Origin: Lamellibrachia columna
Taxonomy: Eukaryota > Annelida > Polychaeta > Sabellida > Siboglinidae
Reading direction: 5' to 3'
Assembly (NCBI GenBank): GCA_963662155.1
Contig: OY759261.1
Coordinates: 9,590,072-9,654,071 of the forward strand
Length of the DNA: 64,000 nucleotides
A model generated the notes under the pieces. That model was not told the DNA's origin. It ran no database searches and worked only from the letters and a program-made list of their open reading frames with translations. Both the position numbers and the translations under genes were made by a program. This document shows, piece by piece, positions 22,325 to 33,574 of the stretch (positions are counted from its first letter, which is position 1; every line of letters begins with the position of its first letter).

Positions 22325-24334
22325 CTGGGGAGACCAGGCCTAGTTGTAGGTAGGGGAGACTGGGACAAGTTGTAGGGGAGACTGGGTCTAGTTGTAGGGG
22401 AGACTGGGTCTAGTTTTAGGGGAGACGGGGTTTAGTTGTAGAGGAGACCGGGTCTAGTTGTAGGGGAGACCGGGTCTAGTTGTAGGGGAGGCCGGGTCTA
22501 GTTGTAGGGGTGACTGGGTCTAGTTGTATGTGAGACTGGGTCTAGTTGTAGGGGAGAATGAGTATAGTTGTAGGGGAGACCGGGTCTAGATGTAGGTGAG
22601 ACTGGGTCTAGTTGTAGGAGAGATTGGGTCTAGTTGTATGGATGACCGGGGCTAGTTGTAGGGGAGACCGGGGCTAGTTATAGGGGAGACTGGGTCTAGT
22701 TGTAGTGGAGACCGGGTTTAGTTGTAAGGTTGTAAGGGAGACTTGGCCTAGTTGTAGGGAAGACTGGGTCTAGTTGTAGCGGAGACTTAGTCTAGTTCTA
22801 GGGGAGACTGGGTCTAGTTGTAGGTATGATCGGGTCTAGTTGTAGGGGACACCGGGTATAGTTGCAGGGGAAATTGGGTCTTATTGTAGGGGAGACTGGG
22901 TCTAGTTGTACAGAAGACCGGGTCTAGTTGTAGTGGAGACCGGGTCTAGTTTTAAGGGAGACCTGGCCTAGTTGTAGGGGATACCAAGTCTAGTTGTAGG
23001 GGAGACTGGGTCTAGTTGTAGGGGACACCGGGTCTAGTTGCAGGGGAAACTGGGTCTAGTTGTAGGGGAGACCGGGTCTAGTTGTATGGAAGACCGGGTC
23101 TAGTTGTAGGGGAGACCGGGTCTAGTTGTATGGAAGACCGGGTCTAGTTGTAGGGGAAACCGGGTCTAGTTGTAAGGGAAACTGGGTCTAGTTGTAGGGG
23201 AGACTGGGTCCAGTTGTACGGAGGAAGACCGGGTCTAATTGTAGGGGTGACTGCGTCTATTTGTAGGGGAGACAAGTCTAGTTGTAGGGGAGACCGGGGC
23301 TAGTTGTAAGTGAGACCGGGTCTAGTTGTAGGGGAGACCGAGTCTAGTTGTAGGGGAGACCAGGGCTAGTTGTAGGGGAGACCGGGTCTAGTTGTAGGGG
23401 AGACCAGGGCTAGTTGTAGGGGAGACCGGGTCTAGTTGTAGAGGAGACTGGGTCCAGTTGTAGGGGAGACTTGGTCTAGTTGTAGGGGAGACTGGGTCTA
23501 GTTGTAGGGGAAACCAGGTCTAGTTGTAAGGGAAACTGGGTCTAGTTGTAGGGGAGACTGGGTCCAGTTGTACGGAGGAAGACCGGGTCTAATTGTAGGG
23601 GTGACTGCGTCTATTTGTAGGGGAGACAAGTCTAGTTGTAGGGGAGACCGGGGCTAGTTGTAAGTGAGACCGGGTCTAGTTGTAGGGGAGACCGAGTCTA
23701 GTTGTAGGGGAGACCAGGGATAGTTGTAGGGGAAACCGGGTCTAGTTGTAAGGGAAACTGGGTCTAGTTGTAGGGGAGACTGGGTCCAGTTGTATGGAGG
23801 AAGACCGGGTCTAATTGTAGGGGTGACTGCGTCTATTTGTAGGGGAGACAAGTCTAGTTGTAGGGGAGACCGGGGCTAGTTGTAAGTGAGACCGGGTCTA
23901 GTTGTAGGGGAGACCGAGTCTAGTTGTAGGGGAGACCAGGGCTAGTTGTAGGGGAGACCGGGTCTAGTTGTAGGGGAGACCAGGGCTAGTTGTAGGGGAG
24001 ACCGGATCTAATTTTAGGGGAGACCAGGGCTAGTTGTAGGGGAGACCGGGTCTAGTTGTAGAGGAGACTGGGTCCAGTTGTAGGGGAGACTTGGTCTAGT
24101 TGTAGGGGAGACTGGGTCTAGTTGTAGGGGAGACTGGGTCTAGTTGTAGGGGAGACTGGGTCTAGTTGTAGGGGAGACTGGGTCTAGTTGTAGGGGAGAC
24201 TGGGTCTAGTTGTAGGGGAGACTGGATCTAGTTGTAGGGGAGACTGGGTCTAGTTGTAGGGGAGACTGGATCTAGTTGTAGGGGAGATTGGGTCTAGTTG
24301 TAGTGGAGACAGGGTCTAATTGTAGGGGAGAGTT
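22325..24334. repeat. 22-bp minisatellite, about 90 copies
   Basis: About 2 kb of a 22-bp unit with core GGGTCTAGTTGTAGGGGAGA, varying mainly at a C/T in GACCGGG/GACTGGG. A longer block with a GGAGGAAGACC variant recurs starting at 23,211, 23,565 and 23,787, so part of the array is a higher-order repeat of ~222 bp. The right end is made of the most uniform copies. Confidence 0.97.
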
Positions 24335-24460
24335 GTTAACCATTTTAAACACTCATCCGCAAAATTCAGTATGCTGCTTATTATATTATCGTCCAAATCA
24401 TTGATATATATTTAGAATAATAAAGGTATGGATACCACGCTGTTGACATTTGAAACCTGG
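24335..24460 (-). mobile_element. LINE A reverse-transcriptase fragment
   Basis: Closely follows 34,365-34,460 of the LINE A copy (plus-strand words CATCCGCAAA, TCCAAATCATTGATATATAT and AGAATAATA.AGGT), i.e. the region around the FADDTK box on the minus strand. It directly adjoins the 22-bp minisatellite. Confidence 0.6.
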
Positions 24461-26639
24461 AATATATTAACCATGTGTTTATATATTTATTTAAATAGTT
24501 GTCAGATTCGTAGTTGCAGCCTTCGTCGCCGTCGCCGACGCCGATTAGAAATTAACATAATTTTGCAGTAACTTTACAAAGAGTTTGGTAGTTAACGCAT
24601 GTCAACTTGGTCATTTGAACAAAGTGTCGACTGTGCAGTATGCAATCAATCAATCAATCAGTGCAACAAATTATTCATCTGCTTGGTCAAATATCCATTT
24701 TTACATTTCGTTAGAAATCCCATTGTATTGATATTGACATCCCAGTATTGGATTTGGAAGTATCAATTACTTTTATATTGATCTTGGAATCTTACTTCGA
24801 TAGACTGCAACAATTAATGTCTTTTTCGTGAGCGATATTTGACTGCCATTTTATTCCTGTAGTCTTCTGTTGATAGACTGCAATATGGAATTTGCGTCTT
24901 CCAGTAGTGATACCTGGCGGTCGTCGTTGTCGTTGACATATCATATGTCAGTGGTGGGTCGAGCTGCTAAGAATCCGAACAATACAAACTAGATCGTACT
25001 CGCCAAGACGACAAGTCTTGGAGTAATGCTCGACATTACGCCTGTCACAGTTTTACCGTTTGGCTGGGATAATGCAGCAAGCCAATGGGCATACTAGTTA
25101 TGGTTCAGTGTGCGCATATTCGTACAACAACAACTACAGTGAATGCATCGAAGCGTGCACCGGCGAGTGCATTCAAGCTTGCAGCGTGGAGTGTTGACGG
25201 ATGTATCTCAAGGAGGCGTCAGCGTGTCCTGTTGCCGGCAATCGTCGCCGAGTCCGGACAACGAATAGTTCTCAAATAGGCAATCGGAGTATTATTGTTC
25301 ACCGATGCATAATCGACGACGCTAGTGGTGAAGGTGTACACTAAAATGCATATAGTACAAGAGTTATAACAGTAAAAACACTTTACACATTTCCATTAAC
25401 CCATTAACGATGATAAACAATAACACTAAGCAAAGAGTTTTCCAACGATAAAAAAAATTGCAACATTTCATGTATCTATTAATCCGTTATAACAAACATG
25501 TTTCCGATATCTTCATTTGTCATTGGTCGCTATTCGGTGCCAATACCACGACTTTCAATCACTAAGAACCATCGCTAGTTTGCTTTAGTAAACAAGCTGA
25601 TTCTATACAACTCACATGATCTGTGACACTGCCGATATATCTATTTTGTCTGAAATGGTAAACGTTGTGAAAGACCAAACAAAACACACCAGCTATTATC
25701 GAAAGTGACATTTCGTGTGTTTTGCGCAGCTCGATACGCCGTTGACTCCCGGTGTATTTGTGTTTATAACGAAATGGAGGCACACTCATGCAGACCTTTC
25801 TCTTTTTGTATAAATACGCCAACTACTTGGTAGGCTGGTAACGAGCAATCCAATGTTATTCATATCCAACAAGGATTGCCGATGTGCACACAATAAAAGT
25901 GACAAAGTCTCCCACAAATTGTTCACAGCCTGATACATTACTGAAGAAGCTGGTATGTATGACCAATTAGTAATCAATACCATATCAGATTTAACATTAG
26001 TGATATTTTCTACTGTGGCTAGCAACTGCTAAAGACAGTCTTTACCAAAAAAAACCTTGCTGCTCTTATACAAAGCGACAACATACAAAACTGAAAAGAT
26101 AATTACGTACAGACAAGCATACATAATTATGTGTATATAATGCTAGCTAGAGTATTTACAATGATATACACAAAAAGTATGGGGAACAAACCCACACACA
26201 CAAAATTGGGGGAATAAATCCCCCCTGATACAACATTCAGATACATTCGATATCTAGACATGTTGTCACGTAAAATGCGAGTTTATAAAAACATATCGAC
26301 ACAGAAGTACAAATACATCGGTGGGTGGGAATAAATTCGGAAGCTCGGATGATGTTGTTCGTATGGCGCAGTGACGAAAAGTAATTCGAAACATGGTCCC
26401 GCTCGCTATCTGCACATTTTCCCAGCGTGCACCGCTGACCAGTAATGTTTTCCGAAAAAGTCACATGATCGGTTGATGTAATTGAGCCAGCTTAATTAAG
26501 CGTCTTACCGATAAAGGGGTGTGGGGTTCAGTGTTTTCTATTGCTCAGTGTGACGCGAGGACGTTGAATAATAATAAAACAATTGTTACGGAACGTAAAT
26601 ATTCCACACCAAATATATATATGCAGTATAAAATGCCGC
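24461..26639. other. Unassigned sequence
   Basis: No known protein family, RNA gene or element end was recognised. Codon-like GC-richer DNA occurs only near 24,990-25,270. Confidence 0.4.
25072..25197 (+). CDS. Possible small cysteine-patterned peptide (41 codons)
   Basis: ATG at 25,072 to TGA at 25,195. The C-terminal half has cysteines at residues 25, 29, 33, 37 and 41, exactly every fourth residue (SECIEACTGECIQACSVEC), with one more at 14. There is no signal peptide, so it could at most be an exon. No family is recognised; chance is the most likely explanation. Confidence 0.12.
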   Translation: MQQANGHTSYGSVCAYSYNNNYSECIEACTGECIQACSVEC

Positions 26640-27272
<633 letters not shown>

Positions 27273-27744
27273 CGGACCTGCTGCGTGTTCCGACCATTGG
27301 TCTATAATAATGCCGCGTTCGAATGTTCTCGTACTTCCTGTCTGTGAATACGAATTCACGACACGTAAATCGAGTTGACGATCCCCGTCAACTCGTTGTT
27401 TTCAGCGGATAACTAGAAATGTTATAAAGGAACGCCAGTTGTGGACTCGTAATTACGAACTGATCGAGGTTGTGAACTCTATTTACATGTTGTGGACTGG
27501 CAAACACAGACGCACTGGAAGAGTATAGTGTGTATGTGTGTTTACAGTTGGGTGTTTATTTATTAATGTGGAAGCAACAGCGAGTGCCACGTCAGACGGG
27601 TGTTCCGCCAACGCCTGTAATCATACCTATCACGCCCTAGCCACGCAACGTACTACTCAACTGAAAACAAAATACACGATTTGGCGTAGAAATAACATAT
27701 CTCAGTTTCACAACATGCATAGAGATGGGGTCTGGCAGTAAAAT
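27273..27744. other. Unassigned sequence between two repeat arrays
   Basis: Mixed-composition DNA with a 67-codon plus-strand frame (27,538-27,741) that matches nothing known to me. No splice or domain support. Confidence 0.35.
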
Positions 27745-28695
27745 ACTGACTGATCAATAAAAGACTGACCAGCCAATAAAAAACTGACTGACCAATAAAA
27801 GACTGACCAACCAATAAAAGACTGACGGATCAATAAAAACTGACCGACCAATAAAAGACTGACTGAACAATAAAAGACTGACGGACCAATAAAAGACTGA
27901 CCGACCAATAAAAGACTGACCGACCAATAACATACTGACCAACCAATAACAGGCTGACCAACCAATAAAAGACTGACCAACTAATGACAGATTGAAAAAC
28001 CAATAAAAGACTGATGGACCAATAAAAGACTGACCGACCAATAAAAGACTGACCGAACAATAAAAGACTGACCAACCAATAAAAGACTGACCAACCAATA
28101 ACAGACTGACCAACCAATAAAAGACTGACCGACAAAGATAAAAGACTGACTGACCAATAACAGACTGATGGACCAATAAAATACTGACCGACCAATGAAA
28201 GACTGACTGATCAATAAAATATTATCTGACCAATAAAAGACTGACTGACCAATAACAGACTGACTGATCAATAAAAGACTGACCTAATAATAAAAGACTG
28301 ACTGATCAACAAAAAAACTGACCAACCAATAAAAGACTGACTGATCAATAAAAGACTGACCGGCCAATAAAAGACTGACCAATCAATAAAAGACTGACCA
28401 ACCAATAACATACTGACCAACCAATACCAGACTGACCAACCAATAAAAGACTGACCAACCAATAAAAGACTGTCCGACAAATAAAATATTGAATGACCAA
28501 TAAAAGACTGACTGACCAATAAAATAATGACCAACCAATAAAATGTTGACTGATCAATAAAATACTGACTGATCAATAAAAAGACTGACCTGCCAATAAA
28601 AACTGGCCAACCAATAAAAAACTTACTGATCAATAAAAACTTACTGACTAAATAAAATATTGACCGATCAATAAAAGAGTGACCGTTCAATAAAT
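27745..28695. repeat. 19-bp minisatellite, about 50 copies
   Basis: Core unit GACTGACCGACCAATAAAA, with GACC/GATC and AAAG/CATA variants. Because 19 is not a multiple of 3, a peptide period of 19 residues appears on the minus strand (e.g. LVGQSFIGWSVFYW), and all three minus frames stay open for long stretches. No start signal or homology supports a gene. Confidence 0.95.
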
Positions 28696-29297
28696 ATTCC
28701 CCTTTGAAGTTGAACTATTAAGTTTTCCATCGTATAATTTATCCGTTTGTTATATTCCAGTTTTATACAACTTCTGAAGGTAAATATACAACGACTGATC
28801 AATAAAGCACTGACCAATCAATAAATATTGGTTTTTTATTTTCCTGTTTTATACAACTTCTGAATGTAAATATACTTCAGTGATAAAGAGAGTTGGTCAT
28901 TTTAATTATACGAAACCCCAACTATCAGTTAACCAGTGAGAATCGTTATACATTCCCTTGAATGAAGGGGTGAGGCAGGTGACTCAACCTACCGTCTCCC
29001 ACCTTTTTAGAGCTAACCCCCACTTAATGCCACATCCCGTCATTAACTAACTCTAGTAATCCAGATATATTGAGTTTCTGCCATATATTATTCATATCTT
29101 CAAAAATGTGTGGCGAAAAAAAAAAATTAAGAATTGGTCAAGCCACTATAGGTTGCCATTTCTTCTACACGGTGTGAATGTTTATTTGGATTGATACGTT
29201 TGCGCACAGTTTGTTTTTGCTGCCAATTACATCAGTATTACTTTTTAATTACGCTAAAATGGGTACATTGATTGATTGGTTTGACCAATAAGACTAT
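28696..29297. other. Unassigned AT-rich sequence
   Basis: Contains two copies of a ~40-bp stretch around TTTTATACAACTTCTGAA (near 28,760 and 28,846) and two stray units of the 19-bp minisatellite between them. Nothing else recognised. Confidence 0.4.
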
Positions 29298-29606
29298 CGT
29301 ATTCGACCTATTAAGCGTTCGTCCCCTAATTAGCATACACCTCCTTTATTAATCAGCAGGATCCATAATTATTGTAATTTCATTAGTGTGGAACAATTGA
29401 AAAGTGTCGCCATCTGGTGTTACTCAGTTGCCACCACTTTTCAATTGTGCTACACAAGTCACCAAAATGACACTAATAGTGATAAACAGTTAGCTTATTA
29501 TCTAAAGACAAAAATGTTAGTGTACGCTTATAAGAACATATTCTTTAAAAAATGTCATGGTCCAATGTTTTGTCAAAAGTAGTGTACGCTTATTAGGTCG
29601 AATACG
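29298..29606. mobile_element. MITE-like element with ~22-bp terminal inverted repeats
   Basis: Left end CGTATTCGACCTATTAAGCG (29,298-29,317) is matched by the reverse complement of 29,584-29,606 (CGTATTCGACCTAATAAGCG), one mismatch in 20. Inside, AATTGAAAAGTG (29,395-29,406) and CACTTTTCAATT (29,436-29,447) form a second inverted pair. It is 309 bp long with no transposase. No convincing target-site duplication was found, so the superfamily is open. Confidence 0.55.
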
Positions 29607-30055
29607 GATGTCCATATCTCAAAACATCCTTAGCTAAACCAACAACCAGACATCTTTTGTTTTTTATCATAATGTTTACTTGTACGTGGTCCTCTAAACA
29701 AACATGTTTAATAAAGAGATTGAACAATCACTCCCCAGTGTGAGGCAAACTAGTCCTGGTGGTTGTCTCACTGGTAATTTCACGGTACATTTGACATTGA
29801 TCCTGAAGTACAGAAACCTTCAAGAAACGTTCACCTCCTTATTCCATCCAAACAAATCCACACAAAAATTTAATTCTGACAGTTTCACTTAAAGCTCCGT
29901 CCTCAAGTTATTTAGTGCATCGCGAATTGATTTCGTTGATGTTCATATATGTAGCGCGTGAATAGCTTAAGTAATGTATGCAGTCGGTTTACAAGAAGAG
30001 TGTACCTTTGTTAGTATCATTGAAATAATTTACTTTGAATGTGTTGATGTTTCAG
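29607..30055. other. Unassigned sequence
   Basis: No gene or repeat recognised. It ends at a good acceptor-like TTGATGTTTCAG. Confidence 0.35.
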
Positions 30056-30375
30056 CATTCGATTGACTGCGGGGGAGGTACAGGTATGTTTATCATTGTC
30101 AACTCATCTCTCATTGTCGTCATCCGCGGGCCACCAACTGGGTGTTGTCTACCGTGATGAGCATAGAGAGGAAGCTACATGTCGCAACTGGCCAGCAGTG
30201 GTGAGAACGACTGGTGGAAACGGAGTCGTCAGCACGTCTCAACATCGCGCCATCTTTCTTCGCGTCGTTACTTCGTGCTCTTCCCGGACACACAGGTCCG
30301 GTGCCTAATGGGCGTCGACCCGTCGTGTAACGTTCACTTCCGGCGTTGTACTGTGTCGCCGATTATTGGACTTTA
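30056..30375 (+). other. GC-richer block, possible terminal exon
   Basis: After TTTCAG at 30,055 a frame stays open to a TAA at 30,306 (…GVVYRDEHREEATCRNWPAV…), and a second frame is open to 30,374. The block is distinctly more GC-rich than the AT-rich DNA on both sides, as an exon would be. No protein family is recognised and the choice of frame is not decided. Confidence 0.2.
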
Positions 30376-31089
30376 ATATTTAATAAGCTTTTAAAATGAT
30401 TACTATTAAAAGCAAAATACCGCATATTTTGTAAGTTTTTTAAAGAAACGATTGTAAAGTTTTAGAAAATTTAATTAAATTATTATTATTATTACGATAA
30501 AAGGTTGGCACTATTTTTTTTAAATTGAATAACATTATTATTATTATTATTAAGATAAAGTATGGCCGTCCCCAGATGTTGGTTTGAGGAGCCCGAGACC
30601 GCCGATGTTGTTGGAAGGATGAAGTCACTGCCGGTAGAAAGCCGACTGTCACTCCGGGTCGGCGAGGGCCCATTGGTGGTATATGAGCACCCCGGAGTCG
30701 CGTATATGTGCCTAGTTATGTATTTGGGAGGAGGTGACCTTTTTATGAATTTAGTCAAATATCCTGCTTTTCTATTTTTTTAAATAATCTCATTCTGTTT
30801 GAACCAATTTCCCAATAGGCATAAAAAGTGTACAAAATAAAAATAACTGTATTTTTGTGATAAGTTTTTAATAAACAATGGCTTCGAAATTTATAAAAGT
30901 CCACCCTTATATTAAAACCTTATTTTTTTCTTTAAAAAATCTCTATTATTAGACTCTCCTTCCTCCCAGTTAGTTAAATTTACACATTTGGCTCGGGATG
31001 GTGGTCACAGCAGTCTGGCAGCACTTCCAGCGACCTCAACCAACCCGACGACAGCAGCTCGCTCCTCTCTATATGTAAGCTGGTGAAAC
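30376..31089. other. Unassigned sequence with a second GC-richer patch
   Basis: 30,560-30,720 is GC-rich in AT-rich surroundings and is open on both strands (73 codons plus, 88 minus). Short (TTA)n runs lie at 30,481 and 30,536. The remainder continues the minus-strand 3' side of the possible receptor exon. No family recognised. Confidence 0.25.
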
Positions 31090-31388
31090 CTATGCCATGA
31101 GGGTAAACCTGTTCTTTGCGAAATGTAATATATCGGAAAATCTGATAACCGCCGATCGTCGCTTCGGTCGGTCTTTCATTTGACAAACCATGGTGTTGAT
31201 ATGGGTAGCGTAACTGCTGACGGAGAGTAGGTGGTCGTGGTCGCTGTTCCTTGGGGGCTGGGACTCCTCAAGGGACGACTCCCGTGGCGCTGTGACGTAG
31301 CACCAGGCTACGCCCAGCGCCACGACAAAAAGGAATAAAAACACAGCGACAACGTATGACGCCAGGTGAAAGCCTGGTGGAGGCAGAT
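31090..31388 (-). CDS. Possible membrane-receptor exon (transmembrane segment plus cytoplasmic tail)
   Basis: On the minus strand a CATTACAG acceptor ends at 31,389 and a frame runs from 31,388 to a stop at 31,090. It would be entered in phase 1, the usual phase before receptor membrane exons. It encodes a Pro-rich start, a 23-residue hydrophobic helix (ASYVVAVFLFLFVVALGVAW, then CYV), basic and acidic residues, a Ser-rich tail and KDRPKRRS. Type I topology is inferred. No named family was recognised. An alternative tail (another frame to 30,980) is possible if there is an indel. No upstream exon was found in the window. Confidence 0.35.
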
Positions 31389-31424
31389 CTGTAATGGATG
31401 AAACAACGAAACTGTTTGTGATCA

Positions 31425-32748
31425 ATTGACATTTTTAGTCCATGAGTCAATTAACCGTGAGCCCGATACTTTTGTAATTTGTGGGCGGGGTACAACTTGT
31501 ACAACTTTGTTGAACTACAAAAGGTAAATCAATCTGGCATGATAGACACTCCAAGGGGGCATGTTTGTACACTGTTTATTGTGTTTTAATTTTATCAAAT
31601 TCAGCACAAGGATTTGGCCTCTATGAACACCATACACCAGCCTAACATAATTACACCACTCTACACGTCAACAGCTGGTGTTACAAACACGGATCCTATT
31701 CATTGTCGGCTCTGACCATCATGTCCTTTACCAACGATGGATTATCAACATCGAAACAACGCATCGCTGACCTGAACAACAACAACAACAACAACAATCA
31801 CCAGTGTGGTGTTGTAGATATGTGCCTACAGAAGACTCAACAACAACAACAACAACAATCACCAGTGTGGTGTTGTAGATATGTGCCTACAGAAGACTCA
31901 GCATTCTGTATCACATCTATCTATCTATCTATCGTACCCACCAACTCCGATAGGAAATGAACGACGGGCGAGCATCGGAGCTTTTAACAGCCACTGTGCA
32001 CTGACATTAGAAAACGAACGCCGACAACGAACTGGCGGATGATTGGGCAGAGGCGCAATGCTTCAGTCTGAGTCACGACCTCAAACTTCCCAGCTTTTTC
32101 TAGTGTGGCAGATTGCTGTTTTAATTAGTTCAGTTACAATCTAGACTTCATCTTTATTACCAGCCGGATGGCGGAATGCTGCAACAAGAATATAATAGAT
32201 CCAGTTCCACAGGCCCAACACTGATCACATGGCCTACAAATGAACGCAATTGTCACGCACAAACCATGGCATTTTGTCGACGGTTCAAACTCAAAAAGGC
32301 AAATTCAAAACGTTGTGCACAATATAGAAAATATGCAGCAATTAAAGATATACTGCAGTCAACAGAACTATATAAAGGGCCGCAAGGAAGATCGCCACCC
32401 GACGTGGATATCGGAGAAACTACATTCCTCATCTAACACATGAGTAGGCTGAAATGTATGATTAAACAAAAATATAAATCGAGCCCTTTTGTCAATGATA
32501 CAATCGAAGCAGGAGTTGATCTCAGAGGAACGCCGTAAATATTTGTAGACTCTGAATGAATCCACAAACATGACACAATTTAACAAGAGTAAATGGGAAA
32601 CGATACGAAAACGTCGCAACTGTTCACGAAAGGCAAAGCTGCACTAAGACACTACACCAAAACAAGTTGCTCATCAACTGCTGTTAACTACCCCTATGCC
32701 AGAAACTGTTACCCCTATAAACACGTTTTTTCAGAGAATATGTACGTC
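31425..32748. other. Unassigned sequence
   Basis: No supported gene. Contains the (AAC)n tandem duplication listed separately and a short (ATCT)n run near 31,918-31,932. Confidence 0.4.
31778..31900. repeat. (AAC)n with 61-bp tandem duplication
   Basis: Two copies of a 61-bp unit: AAC repeats followed by TCACCAGTGTGGTGTTGTAG and ATATGTGCCTACAGAAGACTC. The copies are essentially identical. Confidence 0.9.
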
Positions 32749-33228
<480 letters not shown>

Positions 33229-33570
33229 CGTTGATGTATAGTAGTGGCATACACGGTTTCAACGATGACGTAAACTATATGATTACCAGTGCATCATAAA
33301 GAGGGCAGCAGTCACAAGTAACCCTGCGAATTAAGGCAATAATTTTAACCTAGCGAGAAGTGCACACGAGGATATTGCCCAAGACGGAGAGTTGACATCA
33401 TATCAAGCTGTAATGCTTACCCATTCGCACGACACGCTAAAACGGGCCAGACCGGCCCCGTGTGACAGACCCGTCAACATCGGTGACAGACTTGACGAAC
33501 ATCGTGATCTGCTCATCTTAACAAGATTTGCCATGGACAAGGAAGCCATTTGCTTATCGAGAGACCAACA
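33229..33570. other. Unassigned sequence next to LINE A copy 1
   Basis: No features recognised. Any 3' untranslated region of the adjoining LINE would lie here, but its end cannot be placed. Confidence 0.35.
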
Positions 33571-33574
33571 ATGT

